Notes: generated from the letters alone by a model not told the origin. 64,000 nucleotides of DNA from Cavenderia fasciculata (GCF_000203815.1 NW_004457639.1:62001-126000), one strand, 5' to 3'. Numbered from the stretch's first letter, positions 1 through 12,425 are shown. Translations and numbers: made by a program.

Positions 1-759
1 TGGTACAATGGTAGTAACACCACCACCAGAATCAACAACCAAAGAAGTAGCTTTACAACTTGCAAATGAAGTAAGAACAGCATTATTCGATATAAATACA
101 GCAGGAGTATGGAATTTCTCAAACATAATCTCTGATACTCGTTCTCTAATTTGTCGTGTATTGTATGCTGGCTCTGACAATAGTATTGGATGTTCAGCTG
201 GATTGATATTTAATTGTTCATGAAATGCATGACTCCAAATATGTTCCATTGCATCCCAATCTTTAACTAGAAATAGAAAGGAAATAGTATTTGCATTAAT
301 AAAGACTGTATTTACTCTTTCTCTCGATCTCTCAATCTCTCAGTTCAGTCTTCTTCCTCTTTCTTTCTCTTTGCTCTTTACATACTTAGACCTTCAGATA
401 AAGGTGATTGAATCTCCATATGTTGTCTTTTATAAGAGATTGCATTATGACCTGTATAATATGTTTTCTTTACATCTGGATCTAAATCTTCTCCATCGCC
501 AATTGCTTTTTGATATGAACCAACCATACCATCTTTACCATATGTATATGTTATTCCTACACTCTAAAAAAGTAAGTAAAAGAGAGTGAATAGAAAGGTT
601 CAATTGAGAGAGAGATAGAGATGACTTGAGTCGTCGTCTTTGAGAACAACATACAGTAGGGAATACAGTAGGAGTATCTAATCCAGCATAACCTGATTTC
701 GTTGTACAAGTTCCTACATCTACTACAACTGCAGAAATATCATCACCTGCACTATACAT
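1..759 (-). CDS. Actin-related protein 4 (Arp4/BAF53-type), 5' part; gene runs off the left edge
   Basis: Exons (complement): 655-759, 386-563 and <1-266, joined at GT-AG introns whose donors read GTATG. The product starts MYSAGDDISAVVVDVGTCTT and continues with KSGYAGLDTPTVFP, an N-terminal actin-fold nucleotide-binding segment. Exon 3 gives LIKDWDAMEHIWSHAF, then HPILLSEPAYNTR and DSGGGVTTIVP, the second phosphate-binding loop. The N-terminus and the LSEPAYNTR form fit the Arp4/ACTL6A branch better than conventional actin. Arp4 proteins are nuclear subunits of INO80, SWR1, NuA4 and BAF-type remodelling complexes (family knowledge). About 180 codons are present and the C-terminal half is outside the window. 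The start lies 768 bp from the divergent cytochrome b5 gene. Subfamily assignment is fairly sure; it could also be a divergent conventional actin. Confidence 0.85.
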
Positions 760-1526
760 CTCTCTCTCTCTGATCTTTTTTAGTAACCTCAGACAGACTC
801 AATGTTGATAGAGAACTTCAATCAACACAATGAATCAGTGATCGGCTCACCCCAAAATTCATTTTTTTCTACTTTTTTTTTTTTTTTTTCTCTTTGCCTA
901 TAGGCTGTAATATTGTGTATTAAATTTAGTATTAGAAGTTTATTATTCTTTCTATTTTTTACTATAGTAAATCATCTTTCCCAGAAAATTTTCTGACTCA
1001 AATTATTATTATATTTAATTATAAAATTTTATCTTTTTAAAGAGAAAGATAAAGAAAAAGAAGGAGAGTGAGTGGGATTAAATTTCAATTTCAATCTCAA
1101 AAGTATAATTATAAATTCTAATATTAATATTATTCTACATTTTTCCAGATTAAATTACAAATTATGATTCCCGTTGTTCCCAACTTTTTAATCGGGGTTT
1201 GGCATTCCAGAGTAGGGTGTTGGAAAAGTTAACGTTTATTTTTTTTTTTTTGTTTTTCTTTTTTTTCTCAGCACAGGTCCTCCTCTCCTCACTTTTTGTG
1301 GATTACATATATTATAGTGGCTGATCCCATTCTTTTCTCTTTAAAAGGAATCCCTTTCTTCTTTGTTATATTAATAGAAATCAAGTCAACTCTAGACTTG
1401 AATATTCTATATAAAGAGTGAGAAAGAGGAAGTAATTTGTTTACTCTTTTATTTATTTATTTAATATATATATTTATACACACAGATACAATATATATAC
1501 ATAGAGAGAGAGAGAGAGAGAGAGAG
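760..1526. promoter_or_regulatory. Divergent intergenic region between the Arp4 and CDGSH/cytochrome b5 genes
   Basis: This is AT-rich DNA with long T tracts (about 873-889 and 1231-1268) and no convincing coding exon. A (GA)n run at 1505-1526 abuts the plus-strand ATG at 1527, and a TC-rich run lies just upstream of the minus-strand start. It presumably holds both promoters. A relic of a retroelement tail at 873-920 is listed separately. Confidence 0.5.
873..920 (-). repeat. Relic of the LINE/SINE 3' tail module
   Basis: A T tract (873-889) is followed by a 21-bp stretch at 898-918 (CTATAGGCTGTAATATTGTGT in two parts). This stretch is identical to the reverse complement of the SINE tail just before its internal A tract near 13045-13068. 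The order, T tract then this block, is the same. It looks like a short, old fragment of the tail in the same orientation as the LINE at 8361-10685. No tRNA gene is visible next to it. Confidence 0.5.
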
Positions 1527-2714
<1,188 letters not shown>

Positions 2715-3458
2715 CATTGGAAAAGAGATAATATATAAATATATATATAAATAAATGAATAAATATATCACATATTCTCTGTATAAAGTAAAGAATGAAA
2801 AAAGACAAATACTTTTTTTTATAACCTATAATCAACAAAGATATTTCTAATGTTTGCACGGTCGACTCATCTCCAGATGGTTCTGTGAACCAAAAAAAAC
2901 TATGGTTCATGATTTTTGTAAAATTCCATTGCGCCATACCTGGTCTCCTCCCTTCTTTTAAAAGCAACGCTGCTGATCAGAAGTGTTAATCAGAAGCGTC
3001 GTCATTTTTCAATAATGATTACTTGTTGAGGAGCAGAAAGAGAAAAACAAACAAAAATTAAATAAAAGCAAAATTTTAAAAAAGTGGTAAAATCACTTCT
3101 TTGTCATTCACTCTACTTTCATTTTTGCAAATTTCATTTACTTGTGTGTGCATATATACATATAATTAGAGAATTTATATAAATTAGAGAGAAAGAAAGA
3201 AAGAGAATATATCAATAATAATCAGATCAAGATTGTCATTTACAATAACAAGAAAGAAAGAAAAAACAAATAAAAAAAAAGAAACTTGATGATAAACTTT
3301 TACACAAATTTATTATATAGTATCACAAATAGATTTGATTATCCTCTTTTATTAATCATTGCACAAAGATTCTAAAAAAACAAAAAAAAAACAAAACAAA
3401 AACAAAAACAAAACAAACAAAATTATTTTTCCCCTCAACAAACAAACATATATAAACA
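2715..3458. other. Intergenic, no gene seen
   Basis: About 740 bp of A/T-rich sequence lies between the cytochrome b5 gene and the GNAT-repeat gene. A-rich runs at 3370-3420 precede the downstream ATG, as is usual for dictyostelid promoters. Short ORFs here have no recognisable content. Confidence 0.5.
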
Positions 3459-6400
3459 ATGTCATCCCCGTAAGTTTTATTAAATAGAAATAGATCAATA
3501 TCCTTTTTTTTTGTATTAATCTTTTTTCCATTTCTTTTATTTTATTTTTTTCTAGTGAATTTATAGAAGAACAAGATATAAATGAATATGCATTTGTAGA
3601 TCTTTGGGATGAATATGATATTAGTTTAATGGAAAGATTTTGGAAGGAATTGGTAATTAGTTCATTTCATAATAATGATATCCAACCATTAAATGAATGG
3701 ACCAAAGCCTTGTCCAAAGAAGCTCATGACAATCCAGATATTCCAGATTTACATGTTTTACTTGCATTTAAAGCTTCAGACTTTGCTGCCTTGTCACCAG
3801 TCAATCATTCAACTACAACGATTCCACCAGCAGATTCACCAACATCATCGCCAACATCATCGTCATCATCATCGTCTTCATCATCGTCATCAGATACATT
3901 TAGTACATTTGATAAACCAACTAAAATGTCAAGTGGTAGTATACCATACCCATCAAGTCAAATAGCAGCAGCTGTTTTATTTGAATATTATAGTAATATC
4001 AATTGTGGATTATTTCTTCATATGATTATTCACAAAAAGTATCGTAATATGGGATTGGATCGAATGTTGGTTAAAAAGGCAATCGAGATTCTCGATCGTA
4101 ATGCACATGGACACGGCCATCTTGCAGGTTGTAATGCCATTTTTTTCGAAACCAAATCAGCAGGTTTAGGGCCATCGATTGGATCGTCTGCCCTTTCAAC
4201 TACTGCTGGCGGCAATGGCGGCGTCGGAGGCTCTAGCATGCTTTCCGCGACGGGTGCAGATATTGATCCCCGTCAACAACATTCTATTCTCTTTAATATT
4301 GGATTTAGAATGATTGACTTTGACTATACCAAACTACCTCTAAAGAGGCTTGGCAAGACAAACAACCTTTTGCTCACAGTCTACCTGTCTCCCCACATTC
4401 CATCCATTCCCACCCTCGACGGTGATAAATTTTACCTACCAAGTGTATTGTTGCGTAATTTTATCTATGATCTCTGGGAAACCTCATTTCTAACTGAAAA
4501 ACTCGATATGAAACCAGATGAAGATCCAGAATACTCTCGTGTCCTAGAACAAGTAGAATTGCGTGAAAAGATTCCATTATTAGATTTACCTTGGGGTGCT
4601 GGTAAACCTTGGACTCTTGTTGATCTTTATGAAGATTATGATGAAGAATTATTAGAAAGATGTTATAGAGAATTAATGGTTCCAAGGTAAAAAAAATAGA
4701 AAATAGAAAAAACAAAACAAAAATATTAATTCTTTTTTATTTTTAATTTTCCTTTTAGTGTAAAACATTCAGAAATTCAATCACTTGGAAATGTATTAAG
4801 GGCAATGTCACCAGAAGGAAATGATTCAACCTATTTACCAGATGTTCATGTATTGTTGGCAGTTAGATGGCCAGAAGGTAAACAATCTGGAGGATCACAA
4901 AATTCAACCAATCCAGTGATTGATGGATTGTGTGCATTTGAATATTATGCCGAACAAAACTGTGGTGTATTGACCCATTTGATACTTCAAAAAAAGAACC
5001 GAGGTGTAGAGGGATTGGATCAATTGTTGGTAGAGAGTACAGTTGAAATATTGGATGCCAATGCACGTGAACGTGGTAATCTTGCAGGTTGTAATGCCAT
5101 TTTTATCAATATCAAGAATCCATCACCAACAGTGAGTCAAGAGATTGTTGATGTCTGTCAACATCACATTACATTGCACAAGATGGGTTTTAAATTGTTG
5201 GATTTTGATTACTATCAAGCTCCACTAGACCCAAACATGTCTCCCAAAAAACTTTTATTGGGTCTTTACATTTCAGAGTTGATCCCACTCGCAAATGATC
5301 GTCCATTTATCCCATTTAATCTATTGCTTAGTTTTGTAGAATTGCAATGGGCCAATGCTTTTGGTAATGATCAAATTAAACAATCACCAAAAACCTATGC
5401 CGAATATCTTAGAATGATTGAACAAATAGAATTGCGTGAAAGAATTCCATTACTAGATTTACCTTGGGATCTTGGTAAACCTTGGACTCTTGTTGATCTT
5501 TGGGAAGATTATGATAAAGAATTATTGGAAAGATTTTATAAAGAAATTATGATTCCAAATTTTCCAAATAAACATGGTATAGTAAAAAAAAAATAGAAAC
5601 AAAAATAGAAACAAAAAGAAATATATATTAATATTTTTTTATTTTTTTATTTTTTTATTTTTCCTTTAGAATTGGAACCATTAGAAAATTGGAGAATATC
5701 ATTTTCAATGGAATCAAGAGAAGATCCAAATATATCAGATTTACATATATTGTTGGCATTGAGATGGCCATCAGATTCAAGTAATTCACAACCAATTATT
5801 GAAGGTGCTATTATATTTGAATACTTTTCTGCCAATAATTGTGGATTGTTGACCTATTTGATTGTTCAAAAGACATTCAAAGGTAAAGGATTGGATAGAG
5901 CATTGGTAGAAAGTGCATTGGAAATTTTGGATCAAAATGCAAAGAGTCAAGGTTTCTTGCCAGGTTGTAATGCAATCTTTTTAGAAGTTTATTCTGGTGA
6001 AAAGGTTACCATCAAACAAGATGTTGTAGATCCTCGTATGCGTCACTCAATCTATCATCAAATTGGATTTAGATTGATAGATTTTGAATACATTGCACCA
6101 CCATTGGCTTTGGGTTATCCAAAGCTAAAACATTTCCTATTGACTGTCTATTTGACAGAGCATATTCCAAAAATGCCACTAGAAGAAGGAAAATATTATC
6201 TGCCAAGTTCAGTACTTAAAAACTTTATTACTGTACTTTGGAGAAATGCATTTGCCACTCGTAAAATGAAAGAATTTCCAACCAAAGATCAAGATTATCA
6301 ACGTATTGTAGAACAAATTGAATACCGTGACAAGATTCCATTGCTCGATTTGCCATGGGGAGCAAGTAAACCATGGACATTGGTAGATTTGTGGGATGAT

Positions 6401-8101
6401 TATGATGAAGAACTGTTGATTCGATTCTATGAAGAATTGATGGTACCAAACTTTCCCATCAAAAACGAGTTGGAACCATTGTCTAATTTTTTGGCAGCAC
6501 TATCTGAAGAGAGAAGATCAACCTATAATCCTCATCTCTCTGAATTGCATGTACTTTTGGCATTGCGTTGGCCAACCGATTCAAGTGACCTTCAACCAAC
6601 CATTGGTGCAGGTATTACTTTTGAATATTATCCATCTACCAATTGTGGTTTACTCTCTTATTTGGTGGTACATAGAATATCTCGTGGTCAAGGTTTGGCT
6701 GGTATCCTAGTAGAGAGAGCTGTTGTCTTGCTCGATCGTCATGCCAAGACTAGAGGACAATTGGCAGGATGTAATGCAATCTTTTTGGAGACCAATTCTG
6801 CTGAAAAGGTTACAGTACAACAAGATGTTATGGATCCTCGTATGCGTCATACAATCTATCACAAGATGGGATTTAGAATGATCAACTTTGAATACATTAT
6901 GCCACCTCTATCACCAGAATATGACAAGTTGAAGGGTGTCCTTTTACTCACTGCCTATTTGACACCACATATCCCATACATTGACTATAACAATACTCGT
7001 CAATATTATCTACCAAACGTATTGCTTAAAAACTTTATCACTGCTCAATGGGAAAATGCCTATAGAAATGGTCGTCTCTCTACTGTACCACTTCAAGATG
7101 TAGATTTCACCCTATCACTCGAACAATTAAAGATTCGTGAAAAGATTCCATTGCACGATCTGCCATGGGGTGATGGAAAGGATTGGACCATTGTAGATCT
7201 TTGGGAAGATTATGATGAAGATTTATTGGATGCCTTTTACAACAAGTATATGATTACTCAATTTGGAACGTCTGACGAACTCGAACCAATCGAAAATTGG
7301 CACAAGGCAATGTCACCAGAAGGTCGTGATGATCCAAACATTTGTGATTTACATGTCCTCTTGGTATTGGGATTGCCAGGTGAACATAAAGGTAAAGGAC
7401 ACAAATATATTATTGGTGGTTTGGTATTTGAATACTATCCAGAGACTAATTGTGCCCTCGTTACTTATTTGGTTGTCAATCAAAAGTGGTCTGGCAAGGG
7501 TATTGGTACCGATCTCATTCTTCGTACCATCAACATTTTGGATCAAAACGCCAAACAAAAAGGTCATATTGCAGGTTGCAATGCAATCTTTTTAGAAGTC
7601 ATGTTTTCAGATCAATTTGATATTACCGGTGCTCCCGATAGTTCACTCAGTCACGTTTTCCTTTTCAACAAGGGCTTCCGTCTATTGGATTTTGAATACT
7701 ACCAACCTCCAACTTCTCTTAAAAATCCAAAATCAAATAATGTTTGTCTTACCGTCCTACTCACTCCTCGTATCCCAAAAAGAGGAGAAGGCAGCGAAAT
7801 TCAACCATTTGTTCCAACATCACTACTTCGTTCTTTTATCACCACCCTCTGGGAGGATGAATGTGGTCTCATTGGTTACAATTTTGACGACGATCCTTGT
7901 TATCTCCGTATGATGGATCAATTGGATCGCAATGATTTCTTTCATTGTCTCGATCTACCATGGCTCAAATCTCGTATTCGTCATGACCCTTTGGCTGCCA
8001 AAATCAATCAATCCTCTATCTATCGTCCAAATATTAGTGTCTCTGGTGAAATCTCTTCTCCTATTTTAAATCCTCAATCTTTTAATAATTTATTACAATA
8101 A
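3459..8101 (+). CDS. Protein of five tandem GNAT-like acetyltransferase domains
   Basis: Exons: 3459-3469, 3556-4686, 4759-5576 and 5670-8101 (1463 codons). The product is built of five copies of about 265-380 residues, with borders near residues 381, 653, 918 and 1188. Each copy shows an FEYY-x4-NCGL strand, an LAGCNAIF strand, a GFR-x3-FEY block and a closing PLLDLPWG-x-GKPWTLVDLWEDYDEELL segment. The acetyl-CoA loop region is clearest in copies 3-5 (FKGKGLD, SRGQGLA, SGKGIG). In copies 1 and 2 (YRNMGLD, RGVEGLD) it is altered, so those may be non-catalytic. Copy 1 also carries a Ser-rich insertion. Introns 2 and 3 fall at the copy 1/2 and 2/3 borders, as expected from exon duplication. Resemblance to bacterial single-domain GNAT proteins is from memory; the substrate is unknown. 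The first coding exon is only 11 nt. Confidence 0.75.
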
Positions 8102-8360
8102 ATAAAATAAAAAAGTAATCTATTAGTAAAATAGTAAAATAGTAAAAGTAAAAGTAAAAGTAAATTAATAATAAGGACCAATTAAACCAATAAAAGAATA
8201 CAACCTAATCCACATTGGTGAACAAATAGAGAGAGAGAGAGAGAATAGGGTGATGTAATAAATTTGATAGGTATGGTGGAATACTTTGTTTATCATCCTC
8301 AATTGTCTAAAACAGAAATCTATGTCCCTCGACTATAGTTCCAAACTTATGAACTCTGAG
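8102..8360. other. Intergenic between the GNAT-repeat gene and the LINE 3' end
   Basis: This 260-bp stretch has a repeated GTAAAA-type run after the stop codon and a short (GA)n run near 8230. No gene is seen. It does not repeat the sequence at the other end of the LINE, so no target-site duplication is visible for that element. Confidence 0.5.
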
Positions 8361-10685
8361 TTTTTTTTTAAAGTAATCCTTTTCCTGGTCTCTCCTATCG
8401 GGAAGAGTAGTACTCAGAAGTTACAAAGTTTTATTAATTATACATTTTAATTGACCAGCAAGAAATAAAGATTATCTCAAGAAGAATTAAAGTTAATTTG
8501 CTCTGGGGGTTGTCCATGTCTATGATACATGTTGTATGGACGTTGATCATGTATCTTTTTGTTTGTGATCAAGCATGTTGGATTGTTTTGGATTGTTGCT
8601 TGTTCTAAAAATTGCTATTTTTTTTTTTTTTTTTTTTTGTGGCCGTAATTTTGTGTTGGTATAATTATTCAATTTTGTTATTATTATTTAGTTGATTATT
8701 ATATTATTAATATTATTATTGATAGATGAAGAGAGAATAGAAGAAGATGAAGGTGTTGGGGAGGATGAGAAGAGTGAGGTTGAGGTGATCGATTATAGAT
8801 GTAGTGCACGCAGAGTCTTGTACCTCTCCAAATGACTAGGTAGTGCGATCTTGTAGACAGTAGGATGGTTGTAGTTGGAGGAGAATCGAAGGATGATAGT
8901 TTATATTCGTTCTGTAATCGTATGTATTACTGATTCGTCGGTTTGGTTCATTAGAGCCAAGTGCCATCGATTACATAATTCTAACGTCTTGTCCCAGTTT
9001 ACTTTTATAATATGTCGCATATCATTTAGCAATCTAGCTCGCAGATATTGTTCAGTGAATGGTTCATCTCTTTGGTGACGTAGATCATTACGTCGGAACC
9101 ATATTCGTTCGAGTGTTGCAGCGACCAAGTTTGTAGTCATTGGAGTTTGTTTGAGGTTGAGGAGGGTGATGTCCCAAACTGGTGGAATGTTGTTGGCAGC
9201 AGTAACCTCTTTCAGTATCTTCACTGGCAGCGTGGTCTCCTTGCATTGGAAGAACAAGTGCTTGGAGGATTCATCTTTGCCACACGACACACAGATGGAG
9301 GCGACTGGGTCACCCCTGACGAGTGGGAGACATTTGGTTACGTATTTCCAAACCAGATCTCGACCCTTTGGTAGTACGATGGTAGAAAGAGCAGCTAGTG
9401 CATTCATTGGATACACTCTGTCATCGGTTGCTAAGATCTTTGACCTGGGGTCGGGTCGTACACGTTCCACTTTTCGTTGGCTATGGTCAGCCTTTGGAGG
9501 TACACTTGTTTGAGAGGTACTCTTCCTCTTTTGTCTGGTTCCATTGCTGGCTTGGGTACAGCCTCTCTGCTGACGTCGTAGGGTTGGGTAAGCTTTTCCC
9601 ACTCGCTGCGGCAGAGGCGGACAAAATCGTTTGGTTTGTCTTGGTTGAGTTGGTCCATCCATGATTGGGCAAATGAAACCTTTGCAACTCGGTCGTTCTT
9701 TACCTCGTGGAGGAACCTTTCGAACATCCATGCCTTTTGGGCACGGAATCTAGCGTTGAGGTCCCAGAGATTGAGACCACCTTGGTCGATCGATCGTATG
9801 GAACGTTTCTTGGACATGGTTCTTTTGGTTGGCTTGGTTGGGTCGTACTGACGGTCGTTGCTGAACATGAACCAATCAATAACCTTTTCCAATCTGGTGA
9901 TTGCCTCGTGACTAGGTGATTCAAGGTACGTAAAATAATTTAATTGTGACAGACCATATGTTTTGAGCAAAGCTAATTTACCTCTATAGTTGTTGTTGTG
10001 TTTAGGTTTCCATCTAATCAAATCGTTGATCACCTTGTCAATACGCTCTGGAAGGTGTGGTACCAAACCAAACTGGTTAAAGTAATAGCCGAGGTATCGT
10101 TCTTTGCTTTCCTTGTCCATCAGTGGGTACGGTAAATTGGTTGGACTGCCAGGTGACATGATCACACATTTGTCAGTGTTGACTTTAGATGATGTAGCTT
10201 TACAGAACAGCTGAATCCATTCGTCCATTAGTTTAAATTCTTGGATGTTTTTGGCAAATGTAGACGTGTCGTCGGCAAACTGGAGTAGCTTTACCCAGTT
10301 GAGGTGGACAAGAGGCGGTGGCTTTCTCTGTTTGGTTCCGAAAGCTGGCGGTGTGGAATGGTTCAGACAGCGAGTCTCCTACTCGTACACGGACTGAAGA
10401 GTCTGCTAGCATGGACATAACAGCGTTGACTATCAGTGGTGGAGCACCCATCTTGGTCAAGGTTCGTTGGATGGCAAGGTGGGAGACAGAATCGAATGCC
10501 TTGGAAAAGTCGTAGAGAGTGGTGATGGCCTCTTTGTTGTCCTTGTTTGTCTCGAGTGCTTGGTTCATGACGATCAGATTGTCGTGGATCAGACGTCCTG
10601 GGACAAAGCCCGTTTGGTAGGGGCTGATGACCTTTGGAAGGACTGCCAGTAGCCGATTGTTGATAAGAAAATCGTGAAAAAATGC
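8361..10685 (-). mobile_element. 5'-truncated non-LTR retrotransposon (LINE, TRE5-like), reverse transcriptase fragment
   Basis: Read on the minus strand, the element enters inside a reverse transcriptase: LLAVLPKVISPYQTGFVPGR, then YDFSKAFDSVS (motif A) and QFADDTSTF (motif C, about 10265-10290). Downstream is a long thumb/connection region and a C-x2-C-x7-H-x4-C finger (CVSCGKDESSKHLFFQC), typical of LINE C-termini. The block with the expected G-x-RQG motif between motifs A and C appears deleted near 10320-10345. The reading frame changes there and again near 9430-9730, so it is inactive. The 3' part has an internal A tract (8617-8639) followed by about 250 bp that ends in nine A (8361-8369). 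This tail recurs at 13100-13372. The 5' junction lies about 46 bp upstream of tRNA-Lys. The 5' coordinate is approximate. Confidence 0.85.
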
Positions 10686-10730
10686 ATAGGGGGTCAAAAT
10701 TTAAATTATTTCCTTAATGACACCAAAAAA

Positions 10731-10803
10731 GCCTTGTTAGCTCAGTCGGTAGAGCGCAAGACTCTTAATCTTGTGGTCGGGGGTTCGAGCCCCCCATAGG
10801 GCT
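10731..10803 (+). tRNA. tRNA-Lys (anticodon CTT)
   Basis: A cloverleaf is readable. The acceptor GCCTTGT pairs with ATAGGGC, the D arm is GCTCAGTCGGTAGAGC, and the anticodon arm is CAAGA-CTCTTAA-TCTTG with anticodon CTT. The T arm is GGGGG-TTCGAGC-CCCCC, which contains a perfect B box. A pol III terminator (run of T) follows at 10805. The base at position 73 would be T, which is unusual. A LINE ends about 46 bp upstream. Confidence 0.95.
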
Positions 10804-10935
10804 ATTTTTTTGTAGTTTAAAAGGACAAAGACTTTGATATTAATAAATAGAACACTTTTATCTTCAAAGTCAAACATTTATCTCGAATCACAATAAAGTG
10901 TTTATTTATTATAAATTATAATCTTTTTATTTATT

Positions 10936-11510
10936 TTATTCAAGAGCAACACCAGAAACCAACATATCAACAAAAGTATCATATGATATTGCACCATCAG
11001 AACTTACTGATACTTGAGACAATCTAAGAATTCAGTCTTTTTAAAGAAATAAGAATATTATTATATTAGTATACTATTTATAAATCAATCTAAAAAAGGA
11101 TTATATAAAATTTTACATACATCTGAGTTGGTTCCCATTACTTTATAAATGTCAGACTCACTAATAATGCCATCCTTTGCAAGAGCCTTGAGCTGTGCAG
11201 TGTAATCCTTTACACTATCACCTGCTGATAAGGGTTTGAATCCTTTGTAGATTATCTTGAATGTGGCTAGGTCAAATTGTGGAGTTCCTATTTTCTTTTC
11301 CATTTCTTTGATTTGTGCATCTGATGGATTGGTTCCTAGACTTCTCATCAATGGTCCAATTTGTGAGGTAGCTACTACTGTTCCAGTTGGGAAACTTCCT
11401 AAAAAGACTTCAAATGCTTCTTTAATTTGGTCGTCACTAGCGCTCTAAAGAAAAAAAAAATGATTAGTTTGTTTTATTGTAAAATTTTTTTCTTTTATAT
11501 TTGTTACCAT
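10936..11510 (-). CDS. mlcE: Myosin essential light chain-like EF-hand protein; last exon out of frame
   Basis: Exons (complement): 11508-11510 (ATG only), 11121-11444 and 10936-11036. The start MSASDDQIKEAFEVF and the end ISYDTFVDMLVSGV strongly resemble D. discoideum essential light chain, which binds the myosin II neck. EF-hand loops are degenerate, as is normal for essential light chains. Joining exon 2 (ends GTNSD, phase 0) to the only clear acceptor gives TEFLDCLKYQ and then TAA. The conserved C-terminus SSDGAISYDTF lies in a different frame. No alternative GT-AG choice that I tried repairs it, so there is a sequence error, an unseen exon or a pseudogenising indel. The gene sits between tRNA-Lys and a zone of relics, which fits decay. 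The symbol is by similarity only. Confidence 0.65.
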
Positions 11511-11776
11511 TATTTTTATCTATCTATCTCTATGTATAAATTAAATGCTTGTCTCTTTTTTTCTATATTCTATGATGGTGATCAAAAAGGTCAACCAATT
11601 TAATTAATTTTAAAATTAACTTTTCACCCTCCACTTGGTGACCATTCTACAAAAATTAACCCCTTCCCTTCTCTCTCATTGGTTTGAAACCTCTTCTCAC
11701 ATGAGCAGACAAGATAGAAAGTCATGACATTTTTTTTATTTTTTCGTAACATCGTACTATTTACGATACTTGCTCC

Positions 11777-11814
11777 TGTAGAGCGGTGGGAGGTGCATCT
11801 TTCGATGAAAGCTT
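11777..11814 (+). pseudogene. Decayed tRNA-iMet fragment
   Basis: The sequence GTAGAGCGGTGGG-AGGTGCATC-TTTCGATGAAAGCT matches the D-arm, 5' anticodon stem, variable loop, T-arm and 3' acceptor parts of the initiator tRNA at 12354-12425. It is in the opposite orientation and lacks the anticodon loop and 3' anticodon stem. Confidence 0.6.
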
Positions 11815-11909
11815 CCTACAATGCGCAATAATTCCATTAAACTCACTTTATAAACAAATTCCGAACCATTGTTTCATCAGTCTATTAATTGATAATCCAT
11901 AGGTATCGA

Positions 11910-12200
11910 ATGAATAATCAAAGCATTAGGACACAAGCTTTGTCCACTTTGAATAGTAAAGACCTTCAAGAGGACAATCTACTCTATCAAATGTTACAAA
12001 CAAGACATTAAATTTTTTTTGGTGATGAACTTGGATTAAATTATTTCCAGATTATTGTATATTTATTATTTCTTTCTTTTTAGGAAACAAAAAAAGTTGA
12101 AAATAATGTAACAAGACATTTAAATGAAGATTTGGCAAGAGATGATTGGGATTCAATGTTTTTACATTATTTGGGTATTGATCAAATAATATATCGATAG
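11910..12200 (+). pseudogene. Relic of a GPI ethanolamine phosphate transferase gene (PIG-G/GPI7 type)
   Basis: Three conserved blocks lie in order but in different frames. ALSTLNSKDLQEDNLLYQM is followed by IKFFFGDELGLNYF, which resembles the family block I-x-FYGDETW-x-x-LF. After a short intron-like gap (about 12056-12083, ending TTTTTAG) comes KVENNVTRHLNEDLARDDWD with FLHYLGIDQI. The last block matches the family core V-D-N-NVTRHL...DW-x3-ILHYLGLDHIGH. The frame ends at TAG 12198. Functional members are membrane enzymes of over 700 residues that add ethanolamine phosphate to GPI anchors in the ER. Only about 80 residues of coding matter are left, so this is a broken fragment of a host gene, flanked by tRNA-iMet relics. 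Confidence 0.7.
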
Positions 12201-12269
12201 AAAAACCAGATTTAAAGAAACCATATATTAAAACTTTTTTTCTACCACCAAAAAAAATCTACAAAAGGC

Positions 12270-12310
12270 TAGCTTTTCATCGATGTACCTGTGTTATCTC
12301 AACTACCATG
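12270..12310 (-). pseudogene. Decayed tRNA-iMet fragment
   Basis: On the minus strand, ATGGTAGTTGAGATAACACAGG and TACATCGATGAAAAGCTAGC align with the functional tRNA-iMet at 12354-12425. There are deletions in the anticodon stem and in the T arm. The copy shares the GCTAGC flank of the intact gene, which suggests a local duplication. Confidence 0.6.
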
Positions 12311-12353
12311 GGAGGAGTGAGACAGGGCCCCCAGCAAAAAAACGGCAAAAAGC

Positions 12354-12425
12354 TAGCTTTTCATCGTATCGATCGATGCACCTGTGGGTTATGAGCCCAC
12401 CGCTCTACCACTGAGCTAAAAAGCT
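12354..12425 (-). tRNA. Initiator tRNA-Met (anticodon CAT)
   Basis: On the minus strand the acceptor AGCTTTT pairs with AAAAGCT, the D arm is GCTCAGTGGTAGAGC, and the anticodon arm is GTGGG-CTCATAA-CCCAC. The T arm is CATCG-ATCGATA-CGATG, and position 73 is A. Eukaryotic initiator marks are all present: A1:T72 pair, three G:C pairs closing the anticodon stem, and A54 and A60 in the T loop. The B box GATCGATAC fits GWTCRANNC. A SINE-like element begins 61 bp upstream. Confidence 0.93.

Noticed and set aside
1231-1275. Second possible tail relic (T tract followed by CTCAGCAC)
   Set aside because: Only about 14 bases match the SINE tail and most are T. This is too short to separate from chance.
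12300-12335. Possible reverse transcriptase motif (GVRQGP) on the plus strand
   Set aside because: It overlaps a decayed tRNA-iMet copy on the other strand, and no flanking RT residues are present. Chance is likelier.
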